From contig CALCQO010000022.1 in NCBI GenBank assembly GCA_937894675.1, forward strand, positions 1-64,000: a stretch of DNA of 64,000 bases, written 5' to 3'. The stretch is from an uncultured Clostridia bacterium (GTDB lineage: Bacteria; Bacillota; Clostridia; Christensenellales; Aristaeellaceae). The first letter of the stretch is position 1; the number at the start of each line of letters is the position of its first letter. The notes under the pieces were generated by a model, which saw nothing but the letters and a program-made list of their open reading frames with translations, had not been told where the DNA came from and ran no database searches. The translations under genes and the position numbers were made by a program. Below, piece by piece: positions 1 to 8,032 of the stretch.

Positions 1-791
1 CAGGAAACGGTCTTTACTAACTCACTGGTTGGTACAAAGACTGGGGGCAGACCATTGTTATCAACTTTGTATACAACCAGATATGTAGCGCCATTTAGTG
101 AACAGTAATTATGAGCAGCATTACCCACAACTCGTACAACTGCAATCCCACCATTCTGGCCATGCGTCTGAATTGCAGCAATGGAATTAGTGGTTCCATG
201 ATATTGAACATCGTATTCACCTGCAACACGCACAAAGAATGAGCTGATTACACCAGCATTCCCCGTGTGATCTCGCAGGCCATTGTTCATTACGAAGTTA
301 CAGACAACCGGAGGAGTGACAGCGTTTTCAAAAAGCGTACTAAAGGCGATGGCAATTGCCGCCGGCGCATTAGCAGAGCTGCCAATGGTCTCGACCTGTG
401 GTGTACCGGCGGCGTCAAAGGGAACATTGCTCCAGAGATAATCCCCCATTTTCAATTGACTCTCTGCCGGGCCTTGCGGGCCTCGCCCAATGACTGCATT
501 ATCAACACCACGACGAGCAGAAGGACTGTTTAGTGCAGCCATGGTTGCTGGTCCTGCAATACCATCCGTGGCCAGATAGTTTCGGGATTGGAAGTACTTA
601 ACTGCCCATTCTGTACTGGCATCAAAGTACCCGTCACTGAGTCCAAAGAAATAGTGATGATTTACAAGTTTCATCTGCATCTCAAAGACATCCGGGCCAG
701 AATCACCAAGACGAAGGGTCCTAACTTGTGTGGAGCTTTTCCCCTCAAGTTCCTCAGCTGTAGGCTTAATCTCTTTTTCGTTGAAGGTCAT
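1..791 (-). CDS. Peptidoglycan-binding protein with degenerate C39-like peptidase domain (partial)
   Basis: This gene runs off the left edge and about 263 residues are visible. The start ATG has an AAAGGAGAAAG ribosome site just upstream. Residues 18-75 form a PG_binding_1 repeat, with the pattern LRLGDSGPDVFEMQ and YFQSRNYLATDGIAGPAT. Residues from about 100 resemble the C39-like peptidase fold, which normally carries SSACGP and GGHY motifs. Here the first motif reads SSANAP and the second reads NGATY, so both the Cys and the His are missing. There is no N-terminal signal peptide. Family knowledge suggests wall binding. Loss of catalysis is read directly from the codons. The function after loss, and any domain beyond the edge, are unknown. 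It is divergent from the holin gene. Confidence 0.75.
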   Translation of the reverse strand, partial: MTFNEKEIKPTAEELEGKSSTQVRTLRLGDSGPDVFEMQMKLVNHHYFFGLSDGYFDASTEWAVKYFQSRNYLATDGIAGPATMAALNSPSARRGVDNAVIGRGPQGPAESQLKMGDYLWSNVPFDAAGTPQVETIGSSANAPAAIAIAFSTLFENAVTPPVVCNFVMNNGLRDHTGNAGVISSFFVRVAGEYDVQYHGTTNSIAAIQTHGQNGGIAVVRVVGNAAHNYCSLNGATYLVVYKVDNNGLPPVFVPTSELVKTVS

Positions 792-856
792 TTTCTTTCT
801 CCTTTTTTTATTGACAGTTGAGTTGCTGGCCAGCTCACCTATCCGTCAGCAAAATC

Positions 857-909
857 ATATTATTTAAGATGCAATGCAGGAAGTGACAGTTTGAGGTCAT
901 TAATATGAC
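857..909 (-). promoter_or_regulatory. Candidate promoter and TGTCA-type inverted repeat between pseudo-C39 gene and holin
   Basis: On the minus strand a TAATAT -10-like hexamer (857-862) lies 20 bp downstream of a GTCAC box (883-887). Next to it is an inverted repeat GTCAT-N4-ATGAC (896-909). Similar GTCAY boxes and TGTCA/TGACA inverted repeats lie before the two CHAP genes of this element. The region is divergent, so the repeat could also serve the holin gene. This is inferred from pattern only. Confidence 0.35.
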
Positions 910-1038
910 ACTTTAATATAGATGCATAGAGACCACGGCGTGGGCTGATAATGCTCCACTTATGCCATGAATATGTCACTGCTATTCAGAACACAAACAG
1001 CATATGATAGTAGCAACCACTTGAAGGGAGGAGATCTA

Positions 1039-1491
1039 ATGATACCTAAGGTTGCACTGGGCACTGGACTATTTACTGTTCTGATTGGTGCGTGGGATAC
1101 AGTATTGGAGATACTGCTCGTTGTAATGGCTGTTGATTACATTACAGGAGTATCAAGCTCATTTCGAAACAAGAGAATCAGTTCTGCTCTAGGACATAAT
1201 GGTCTAATCAAGAAAGCAAATATCTTTCTTATTGTCATATTGGCAGCCCAACTGGACAAAATTTCCGGCAACTCAAACTATATCTTCAGAAACTGTACAG
1301 CTGTATTTTTTATTGCAAACGATGCAATATCCATCATTGAGAATGTGGGAGAGATGGGAATCAGGCTTCCTAAGTTCCTGAAAAATGCATTTGTGCGATT
1401 GCAAAACCACAGTCAAAATACAGTGGAGGATTTGCAGGATGACAACGAACCCATGGATTCTGAGAAAACTGAAAAGAAGAAGCGAGTATGA
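1039..1491 (+). CDS. Phage-type holin, TcdE/UtxA toxin-secretion family
   Basis: The 150-residue product has three hydrophobic segments (about residues 5-40, 60-80 and 85-110) and a charged C-terminal tail rich in Lys and Glu. The segment VVMAVDYITGVSSSF carries the DYxTG pattern typical of holin family PF05105, which includes phage lysis holins and the clostridial toxin exporter TcdE. The start was chosen at the ATG behind GGGAGGAG rather than a weaker ATG 24 codons upstream. Holins form inner-membrane pores that release endolysins or large signal-less proteins. It sits beside genes for wall-binding and wall-cleaving proteins without signal peptides, so export or lysis of those proteins is the likely job. 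That link is inference. Confidence 0.85.
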   Translation: MIPKVALGTGLFTVLIGAWDTVLEILLVVMAVDYITGVSSSFRNKRISSALGHNGLIKKANIFLIVILAAQLDKISGNSNYIFRNCTAVFFIANDAISIIENVGEMGIRLPKFLKNAFVRLQNHSQNTVEDLQDDNEPMDSEKTEKKKRV

Positions 1492-1503
1492 CGGGATAGT
1501 TGA

Positions 1504-1536
1504 GGCCCAGCGATGCAATTGCGTGGCTGGGTCTTT
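1504..1536 (+). terminator. Intrinsic terminator after the holin gene
   Basis: GGCCCAGC and GGCTGGGTC form a stem around a smaller TGCAATTGCG stem, followed by TTTT. The remaining 227 bases before the next gene hold no feature I can support. Confidence 0.6.
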
Positions 1537-1763
1537 TCGGATATGACTTCGAAGCGGATACGATCTTGTTTGTGCAAGCAAGAAGTACTGTTGATTATTA
1601 TTGGGCAATTATCTACACGTTGAGTATCGCTGTATTATCATTTCTGTGCCCTGCAACATTGGGATGAGCATGCAAGAAAATGGCCGTTTCATGCGTTGGA
1701 TGGATAGGAAGATGTCAAAGGCACGCAATAGTTTCTTGCATTTCTTGATAGGAGGTTCAATGC

Positions 1764-2444
1764 ATGAAAAGAAAGATGATAGGTTTTCTCATTTTACTCG
1801 TATTAACCATATTATCATCAACTGCCGTTTGTGGTGATAGTTTCGATCCGCAGAATGCTCTTCGAGAACATGAAGCCTTAAAGCAAGCCGTTTTTGTCAA
1901 GCATCCAGACGTTGAAGTCCTAGATATGAAAGACATGATTTCTATGCCAGAAGCAGCCATTATTGTTTTTCGAAAGGATGATATGTATGGCGTTATGATA
2001 TGCGAACGGGTCTCCGACGGAGAATGGAGTATTGCTGCTTATAACGAGCGGTTATTTCATGTCACGAATACAGGGACTATCCTGCTTGACGAACAAAAAA
2101 ACCATGACCCTTTCATATGGTATGAAGATATGGAGCAGAAAGAGTCATATTACCTCACGATTGGGAGAATAAAGCGCACATGGACAATTGTCCACATGTT
2201 CTTTGATCGATCTAGTCACCCTACGCAGTATAGGCTGAGCGAAGACCGTCAACACTTAGTTGTAACTGATCTCATTGATCCGCGAATATACTGGCCTATA
2301 GATATTGATTTGTCATTGAGCAAGTTTAGCGTTGAAAAAGCCTGTCAAGCATGCGAAAGAGCGATCGCTTATATGTATGATGAGAACATGCGAAGGAACA
2401 ACTCATATGAACATGTCGTTATTTGGGAGCAAGATGATTACTAG
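1764..2444 (+). CDS. Secreted protein of unknown function
   Basis: The 226-residue product starts with a clear Sec signal peptide: MKRK, a hydrophobic core ILLVLTILSS and a cleavage region near AVCG. The mature part is mixed alpha/beta in character, has no recognisable motif, and ends in many charged residues. The ribosome site is AGGAGG, 8 bases before the ATG. It lies between the holin gene and the convergent CHAP hydrolase, inside the ICE cargo. I do not recognise a family. Its context suggests a surface or wall-associated accessory, but nothing in the sequence fixes a role. Confidence 0.7.
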   Translation: MKRKMIGFLILLVLTILSSTAVCGDSFDPQNALREHEALKQAVFVKHPDVEVLDMKDMISMPEAAIIVFRKDDMYGVMICERVSDGEWSIAAYNERLFHVTNTGTILLDEQKNHDPFIWYEDMEQKESYYLTIGRIKRTWTIVHMFFDRSSHPTQYRLSEDRQHLVVTDLIDPRIYWPIDIDLSLSKFSVEKACQACERAIAYMYDENMRRNNSYEHVVIWEQDDY

Positions 2445-2471
2445 AGCATAAGCGCTAAAAAGCGTTTCATG

Positions 2472-2513
2472 AAGGGGCTGCAGCAATTTGTTCTTGCTAC
2501 AGCCCCTTTTTTA
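2472..2513 (+). terminator. Intrinsic terminator between convergent genes
   Basis: GGGGCTG and CAGCCCC arms with nearly complementary flanks enclose a loop and are followed by TTTTTT on the plus strand. It ends the secreted-protein transcript. Confidence 0.75.
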
Positions 2514-2520
2514 GAGATTA

Positions 2521-3690
2521 TCACCCAATGCCATATGGGTGTGCTGCACCATGCATTGTTCGGCCGTGCTGATCCACCTGGCCAGTCAATCGATCCCCAG
2601 TAATATAGCCAATCTTTTGTTGGTTATTGGTATTAAGTGCACCAACAGCATTGCCTTCAACGGCGTAGTAGTTGCCACCTTCAGTATCGACCACAAAGCC
2701 AACATGAGCTGCCTTAATATTTTCCGGATTGCTTGGGTTGTAGTTCGACACATCGTAGTACGCTAGATGTCCACGCTGCATAAACAGCGGAGTAGATCCA
2801 TTCCGTGCGAGATAGAGATTGTTAGTAACATAGTATTTCACCGCGTGCCCGCATATGTTGCTGTCGCAATACAAGTCGGTGTTCTCTATGCCAGAAGCGC
2901 CTTTGAGCCAGTGAATAAAACTCTCGCAGTATTGTCCACCTAGTCCTATGTCATCTCCATACAGACCTACTAATGATTTTGCAATGGTAGCCATGCGCTC
3001 TTCTCCATAGTCTTCCAACTCGATTTCGCTAGACCAGCAGTGCGCTTTCTTTATGTACGCAAATGTTAAAGCGCCCGACGCATTACCAAATCGAATCTTG
3101 ACCCTATCGTTTTCAATACCAGCATACACGAACCGAGAGTTTTCAGGAAACCTGGAGTAAGTGATCTCGCCAGTTGAAGTGCGGTAGATGGGAACATTGC
3201 TATCAGTCTCGACATACTTGTTAGACAAGAATACTTTTTCACCACTAATGGTCGCACTATCGAACCAAGCAGTGCCACCAGCAGAACCTGCTATCAGGCG
3301 AAGTCTAGTTCGCACGATAGTCCCAAAGGTTCCGGGAACAGTGAAAGAGAATCTCAGCATTACGTAATTGCCACCATCTGTAAGTTGAGGTATGAACGAT
3401 GAACTGTAAATGGTAGATGCACCCACGCTGACTTCTGCCCACACATCAACACTACCTGTTCGTTTCGCATAGAATGTCAAAGTGTAGTTCGTTCCGGATA
3501 CCAAAGGAATGTGCTGGAAAATCGAACTTTGGCCCGGATCACCCACAGAAGGGACAGTCAGTTTCACGCATTCACCTGCTTGCCCACCACTGTTCAGAAA
3601 CTCGACGATGTTTCCAGAGTACCATGTACTTTTCTTCCAGTAAGCATCACGTTTGCTGAATCCTCCATCGCTAATCAATTCGTTCGTCAT
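2521..3690 (-). CDS. Cell-wall hydrolase: CBM4/9-like, SH3-like and CHAP domains
   Basis: The 389-residue product has a jelly-roll carbohydrate-binding module of CBM4/9 type (about 4-145, with the signature FYAKRTGSVDVW). A bacterial SH3-like segment (about 150-205) follows, then a CHAP-type cysteine hydrolase domain. The likely catalytic Cys is near residue 254 (GQYCESF) and the His near 329 (AAHVGFVV). CHAP enzymes cut peptidoglycan peptide bonds. The start was set at the ATG behind AAAAGGAG. The longer frame upstream lacks a ribosome site. No signal peptide or membrane segment is visible, so export would need another route, such as the holin encoded 1 kb away. It is a paralogue-like relative of the 659-residue protein elsewhere in the element. 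Confidence 0.75.
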   Translation of the reverse strand: MTNELISDGGFSKRDAYWKKSTWYSGNIVEFLNSGGQAGECVKLTVPSVGDPGQSSIFQHIPLVSGTNYTLTFYAKRTGSVDVWAEVSVGASTIYSSSFIPQLTDGGNYVMLRFSFTVPGTFGTIVRTRLRLIAGSAGGTAWFDSATISGEKVFLSNKYVETDSNVPIYRTSTGEITYSRFPENSRFVYAGIENDRVKIRFGNASGALTFAYIKKAHCWSSEIELEDYGEERMATIAKSLVGLYGDDIGLGGQYCESFIHWLKGASGIENTDLYCDSNICGHAVKYYVTNNLYLARNGSTPLFMQRGHLAYYDVSNYNPSNPENIKAAHVGFVVDTEGGNYYAVEGNAVGALNTNNQQKIGYITGDRLTGQVDQHGRTMHGAAHPYGIG

Positions 3691-3754
3691 TCTGATTTTT
3701 CTCCTTTTTGTGCATTTGCAAGTTTCAAGTGGCCACTTACTACTTGTCGCTTTC

Positions 3755-3796
3755 ATTATATTTTTACTTTTCATTTGCCAGGAATGACAATGTCAT
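3755..3796 (-). promoter_or_regulatory. Promoter and TGTCA inverted repeat of the CHAP hydrolase gene
   Basis: On the minus strand TATAAT (3755-3760) lies 23 bp downstream of a near-perfect palindrome, ATGACA-A-TGTCAT (3784-3796). The arrangement recalls the regions before the two other wall-protein genes of the element. The palindrome could be an operator; the regulator is unknown. Confidence 0.45.
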
Positions 3797-4078
3797 GTTC
3801 GATTCATGTTAGATTCATGATATTCATCGCACTACAACGCGCATCTCTAACGAATTTTGCTCGGGCAATAGTTTGGATGGCAAGTATCACTCTGCCGCGA
3901 CTGTTTCCCCGTTACTCTTGGCAAGCAATGCTCATGGGGCCCCATGAGCGAAAACAAAGCAACCCGGCATATGCCTGTCTGCTTTGTTTGGCTTGTTGGG
4001 GCGACGCCCCAAACCCCTTTTACACGCACAATTCTTGTGCGGCTACGCATCCTGTGGATGCTGAAAAAACCAGCGTTA
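3797..4078. repeat. Gene-free stretch with two strong palindromes
   Basis: Between the CHAP gene promoter and the end of the relaxase gene no coding frame is convincing. The stretch holds a perfect 20-bp palindrome, GCTCATGGGGCCCCATGAGC (3930-3949), and a second inverted repeat, TTGGGGCG-A-CGCCCCAA (3996-4012), followed by CCCC. These could be terminators of the relaxase transcript, a dispersed repeat, or part of a transfer origin. There is no clear U-tract on either strand, and nothing else decides between these options. Confidence 0.4.
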
Positions 4079-5458
4079 CTATCGTAGTGTGCCATCTCTT
4101 TGCTCTCCATGTTGTTGCATATCCAGCCCCAGCAGCCGATCAACATTGGCTTTAGCTGTAAGAATTTCCTTCATGTCTTTTCGCACATCAATAAACTCTG
4201 AGTAGATGGTCTTTTTTTCATTGATCAGGTGATTGTACTCATCCTGCAGTGATTTTACTGTCGCCAATTTTTTGATTCCCAGCGAATCAAAAGCCTGTTT
4301 TGCAGCTTTGTGTGTGGCAATTGTGCGCTCATGCTCGGATAGATACGCCTTGGAATATCCGGATTTTCGATATGCCGTATAGACCTCCCTCGATCTCAAG
4401 TAGTTGATGATATGGCCTTTGAGATAGTCAATCTGCGCCATTTTTGATTCATGAGACTTGATTGATTCTGTCAAGGTGTTGAATCTTTGTTTTATCTCGC
4501 TTGCTCTTTTTGTCAAGGCTTCGTAGTCAGCAATTTGACTGTTGGATAGATAGTTGAGTGTCTGCGCCATCTGCTTTAGGTTAAACACCTTAGCCCATCT
4601 CTCATATCCAGGGCCTTTGCCGGCATGAAGTCTTTGCTGGATATCGATGAGCAAAGAGACGTTCTTCTCGGTTGATTTATTGATGTATCTGGGTTTGCAA
4701 ACGCGTCTGAAATCGGATTCGGAAAAGCCATCACCCAATGATGACAAGCGAATAAAACGGGCATCACTGCTTTTTCGCAGTGCAACGTTCTTCCCGCGCT
4801 TTATGATGTATCCAGATTGCTGCAAAGAATGAAGAAATGCGTCAAATGTCGCTGGTGGATGCTGAAGAATGCGTGAAATATCTTGCTTTATAACAGCGCG
4901 TTTTGATGGTGTTGCTTTACCCCCAAGCCAGCTGTTGTAGCTCTTGCCGCTTCGGCTTGGGTTCTCAACAACAGATAGTTTATGCTCAAGACAAATCAAG
5001 TCACTTAGTTGTCTGATGGCAGATGTGCTTCCCCAGAAATTCCGAAACTTGCGTGTACTGTCCAGCGCAGTAGAGTTCCAGATGATATGGTTGTGGATGT
5101 GTTTTTTGTCGATATGCGTTGAGATGACAAATGCGTGTTGGCCCTTGAGCAGTCGCATGGCCAGCTCATAACCAATCCGATTCGCATCCTCCGGCGATAC
5201 CTCACCGGGCTTAAAAGACTGGCGTATCTGGTAGGCGATGATGTCCCTGTCTTGCGTCCGCCCTGTGATCCTCTGGTACTCGTGTTTGGACAGCATGAAC
5301 TCTGACTCCACCGTCCGTGCATCACATTCAAAACAGGTCACTAACTCGCCGCCATTTGTTTTTACACGATTCATGGCATAGGCTGTGCGATCAGAAATAC
5401 TCTGTGCTATGGTTTTGCCTTTGTTTCGATGCATCGGAGTGATGCGCGTCGTGGCCAT
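4079..5458 (-). CDS. Relaxase / mobilisation nuclease (MobA/VirD2-like)
   Basis: The 459-residue product starts at MATTRITPMH behind an AAAGG site. The N-terminal third matches the relaxase family PF03432: an early Tyr (TAYAMNR) and the metal-binding histidine triad in HIDKKHIHNHIIWNS at about residue 116. These enzymes nick the transfer origin and stay covalently bound to the 5' end of the transferred strand. The C-terminal part is helical and Lys-rich, likely coiled coil. In related elements the relaxase follows mobC directly, but here about 6.8 kb of other genes lies between them. No obvious oriT was identified. Confidence 0.9.
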   Translation of the reverse strand: MATTRITPMHRNKGKTIAQSISDRTAYAMNRVKTNGGELVTCFECDARTVESEFMLSKHEYQRITGRTQDRDIIAYQIRQSFKPGEVSPEDANRIGYELAMRLLKGQHAFVISTHIDKKHIHNHIIWNSTALDSTRKFRNFWGSTSAIRQLSDLICLEHKLSVVENPSRSGKSYNSWLGGKATPSKRAVIKQDISRILQHPPATFDAFLHSLQQSGYIIKRGKNVALRKSSDARFIRLSSLGDGFSESDFRRVCKPRYINKSTEKNVSLLIDIQQRLHAGKGPGYERWAKVFNLKQMAQTLNYLSNSQIADYEALTKRASEIKQRFNTLTESIKSHESKMAQIDYLKGHIINYLRSREVYTAYRKSGYSKAYLSEHERTIATHKAAKQAFDSLGIKKLATVKSLQDEYNHLINEKKTIYSEFIDVRKDMKEILTAKANVDRLLGLDMQQHGEQRDGTLR

Positions 5459-5521
5459 GGTAATTCCTTTCAAAGCAACTTCAAACAAGTATGTTGCATC
5501 TTGCAATAGCAGAACAGCTCA

Positions 5522-5553
5522 AGAAAAGAGGCCAACAGCATTGTGTTGGCCTC
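5522..5553 (-). terminator. Intrinsic terminator after the polymerase operon
   Basis: A perfect 10-bp stem, GAGGCCAACA / TGTTGGCCTC, with a 6-base loop is followed on the minus strand by TTTTCTTG. It ends the umuC-type operon and lies just before the relaxase gene. Confidence 0.8.
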
Positions 5554-5592
5554 AAAGAAGATTGCAATACGGCAGGTCGCTTCCCAGAACTG

Positions 5593-5862
5593 TTATACCT
5601 CCACAAACCATTTCCCGTCCACCAGATAAAGCACCCTTTCATGCCTCCCAATCCTCACCAAGTATCTCATTCCTGCTCCACCAGCCTTACGGGCTACACC
5701 AGGCCGCACATCAATAATACGGTCAATGTCCCATTCTGTGCCATCCTCCCAACGAATCCTCCTTGGTTGAATATCTCCACCGGGCGTTGTGTAAAGATAG
5801 ACACCAATGTAAGCACGGTGTCCAAGAGGCTCAGGAATAAACGGATTGCCTGCCTGCCGCAT
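5593..5862 (-). CDS. Small conserved protein downstream of the Y-family polymerase
   Basis: The 89-residue product begins MRQAGNPFIPEPLGHRAYIG and contains paired Arg/Trp-rich beta segments (RRIRWEDGTEWDID). The ribosome site AGGAGG lies inside the end of the preceding polymerase gene, 12 bases away, so the two are co-transcribed and probably translationally linked. Proteins of this appearance often accompany umuC-like genes on clostridial mobile elements, as I remember them. Function is unknown. An accessory role for the polymerase is inference from the operon. Confidence 0.65.
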   Translation of the reverse strand: MRQAGNPFIPEPLGHRAYIGVYLYTTPGGDIQPRRIRWEDGTEWDIDRIIDVRPGVARKAGGAGMRYLVRIGRHERVLYLVDGKWFVEV

Positions 5863-5874
5863 CAGTTACACCTC

Positions 5875-7131
5875 CTACCCGGCATACCAGGGAACAGGGT
5901 GGATGACATGATCGTTGTACGGGTTGATTTTACTGAAAGCTCGTTGTGCCATCACGTTACCCCGCAGTACAGACTGCATCCCATATCTCCGTCGGATGTC
6001 ATCAACAGCTCTCTCCACATGTTCAAGTTTATCCCTGCGAATAGTCATGCCGAATAAATCCAGCTGCACAGCCGTCATGGTTGATCTCAAGGTCGATACT
6101 GATACACCTGCAGAGCGCAGAGGAAGCATAGCTTGGTACCCTCTGTGGGTAAACAAATCCATAGCAATTTTACAGATGTCATCGCATAATGCAGTATCAT
6201 GATTTATGGTAATCTGACATCCCACCGTTTTTAAATCAGTATCCCGCAAGTAAAGGCTGATACAACGGCCTTGTAGTCCGGCCTCTCTGAGCCGAGTTGA
6301 GACAGATTCGGACAGCAAGGTGATGACGCATTTGACATCCTCACAAGTCAACATGTCGATGGGAGTTGTTGTGCTGTTTCCAATGCTTTTGATCGCAGAT
6401 TCAAATCCTGTTTCCATCACGGGACTTCGATCAAGGCCGTTAGCATTTGCATAATGCATGACACCCACTTTACCAAACCACCCGCGCAATAGGTTAGCAT
6501 CGGTAGCCGCCAGATCTCCGATGGTATTGATCATCTTCTGTCGAAGTTTCAATGTTGTCCTGGGGCCAACAAACATCAAATCTGACACGGGCAAGGGCCA
6601 CACTATTGATTTGTAATTATCCTGCGTGATAACAGTTGTTGCATCAGGTTTTTGATAATCGCTTCCCAGTTTTGAGAATATTTTATTGAAGCTAACACCC
6701 ACCGAAAGGCACAAACCCAATTCATCCTTTGCTCGCTCCCGGAGCGTGTCCGCGACATGTTTTCCTTCCGTCATCGTCATCCCTGGCTCGGACAAATCCA
6801 GCCAACACTCATCCAACCCATAGCTTTCTACACGAGGACTATACTCCTGATACATCTGCCGAAGCCGACGGCTCATCTCCATGTAAAGTCTGAAATCGGG
6901 CTTTAGAATGATTAGCCGTGGACACAGCTCTCTTGCCTGCCATAAGGCCATCCCAGTTTTGACGCCATATTTCTTGGCTTCCACTGTACTGGCCAGGACG
7001 ATTCCGTGACGAGCTTCCTGATCCCCACCTACAGAAACGGGCAGCCCCTGCAGCTCAGGTCTTTGCACAACCTCACATGACGCATAGAAGCTATTCGCAT
7101 CACAATGCAAAATGACATCCATGTCGCTCAC
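5875..7131 (-). CDS. Y-family translesion DNA polymerase (UmuC/DinB type)
   Basis: The 418-residue product has the full Y-family layout. A metal-binding Asp sits near residue 11 (HCDANSFYASCE). The SxxDE-type catalytic motif is SYGLDECWLDL near residue 103. A helix-hairpin-helix part and little-finger domain follow. The motif QLDLF near residue 371 is a standard beta-clamp binding peptide. It copies across damaged templates. A LexA box and -10 element lie 15-36 bases upstream, so SOS control is likely. It heads a two-gene operon. Presence on the ICE suggests repair of the single strand after transfer or mutagenesis under stress; that is inference. Confidence 0.92.
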   Translation of the reverse strand: MSDMDVILHCDANSFYASCEVVQRPELQGLPVSVGGDQEARHGIVLASTVEAKKYGVKTGMALWQARELCPRLIILKPDFRLYMEMSRRLRQMYQEYSPRVESYGLDECWLDLSEPGMTMTEGKHVADTLRERAKDELGLCLSVGVSFNKIFSKLGSDYQKPDATTVITQDNYKSIVWPLPVSDLMFVGPRTTLKLRQKMINTIGDLAATDANLLRGWFGKVGVMHYANANGLDRSPVMETGFESAIKSIGNSTTTPIDMLTCEDVKCVITLLSESVSTRLREAGLQGRCISLYLRDTDLKTVGCQITINHDTALCDDICKIAMDLFTHRGYQAMLPLRSAGVSVSTLRSTMTAVQLDLFGMTIRRDKLEHVERAVDDIRRRYGMQSVLRGNVMAQRAFSKINPYNDHVIHPVPWYAG

Positions 7132-7145
7132 CCCTTTCTGGGGTG

Positions 7146-7167
7146 ATTATAATAGGAACACATGTTC
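7146..7167 (-). promoter_or_regulatory. LexA box overlapping the polymerase promoter
   Basis: GAAC-ACAT-GTTC (7156-7167) matches the Gram-positive LexA/DinR site GAAC-N4-GTTC. A minus-strand TATAAT (7146-7151) follows 4 bases downstream, so a bound repressor would cover the core promoter. Established for the LexA family; binding here is predicted. Confidence 0.8.
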
Positions 7168-7268
7168 GTGTAAAGCCACTACCTATGGTAGCCTGGCTCT
7201 ATACCCAAACACAAGAGCAAAGGGGAAAGTATATGGATATCCACTTGAAAACCCTTGGATTTGTGCAG

Positions 7269-7871
7269 TTAAATGTCCATGGATAACTGCGCATCTGCTT
7301 GAGGAATGCCCTCGATTCTTGTAAATGCTCTGTGAAGAATATTTTCAAAATCCATATGGTCACTTAGCCACTCTGCTTGAGCATCTTTCCCTAAAATGAG
7401 CGGCATCCTGTTGTGTATATGCGCAATCTGAGGGGCTGCCGATCTGGTCAGGATAACATAGACAGGAGCCGCTTTCGCATTTTCCATGCGATAAAGACCT
7501 GCCATGAAGAGCGTGTCCCCATTCTCATTTCGCATGATATGCCGAGTCTTCTGTTTTCCAGCGGTCAACCATTCATAGTAGAAAATGGCAGGAATCAAGC
7601 ATCTGTGAGCATGGAGGTGAGAACGAAAAGTTGGCTTATCAGCGGCAGTTTCGCTTCGCGCATTGATGATTTTCCCTTTACCTTCTATGCCCTGAAACCC
7701 CCATTGCATGACTGTGACCCTTTCCTTTATCAGCACCAGGGAGTTATCGGTTGGAAAAACCTCGCCAGTCTTGATTTCAGGTTCGTTTCTTTTGTGATCT
7801 CTATCCGTGATTTCACGCAGTATGGATTGTATTTCGATATCATCGGCCTCTACATAGAATCTTCCACACAT
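7269..7871 (-). CDS. SOS response-associated peptidase family protein (SRAP/HMCES/YedK)
   Basis: The 200-residue product starts MCGRF, giving the essential Cys2 after Met removal. It also has WGFQG, NARSETAADKPTF, the EWL segment near residue 114 and HNRMPLIL near 155, all hallmarks of the SRAP fold. Family members form a covalent link to abasic sites in single-stranded DNA and shield them. It neighbours the Y-family polymerase gene in the same direction but with a 137-base gap, and no LexA box was seen before it. On an element moved as single-stranded DNA, abasic-site protection makes sense; this link is inference. Confidence 0.92.
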   Translation of the reverse strand: MCGRFYVEADDIEIQSILREITDRDHKRNEPEIKTGEVFPTDNSLVLIKERVTVMQWGFQGIEGKGKIINARSETAADKPTFRSHLHAHRCLIPAIFYYEWLTAGKQKTRHIMRNENGDTLFMAGLYRMENAKAAPVYVILTRSAAPQIAHIHNRMPLILGKDAQAEWLSDHMDFENILHRAFTRIEGIPQADAQLSMDI

Positions 7872-8032
7872 TGTCGCTGCCTCCTGGCTAATGTGAACTC
7901 AGGAGAATCATAACACAAAAACATCGTTCAATGTGTCTAAATAAAGACTATGTATCATCTGGTTGCACTTTGGTTTGATGACTGCAACTGGATATAATCT
8001 GCGCTGTTGTGCACCCGATACCAGTTGCCGTT

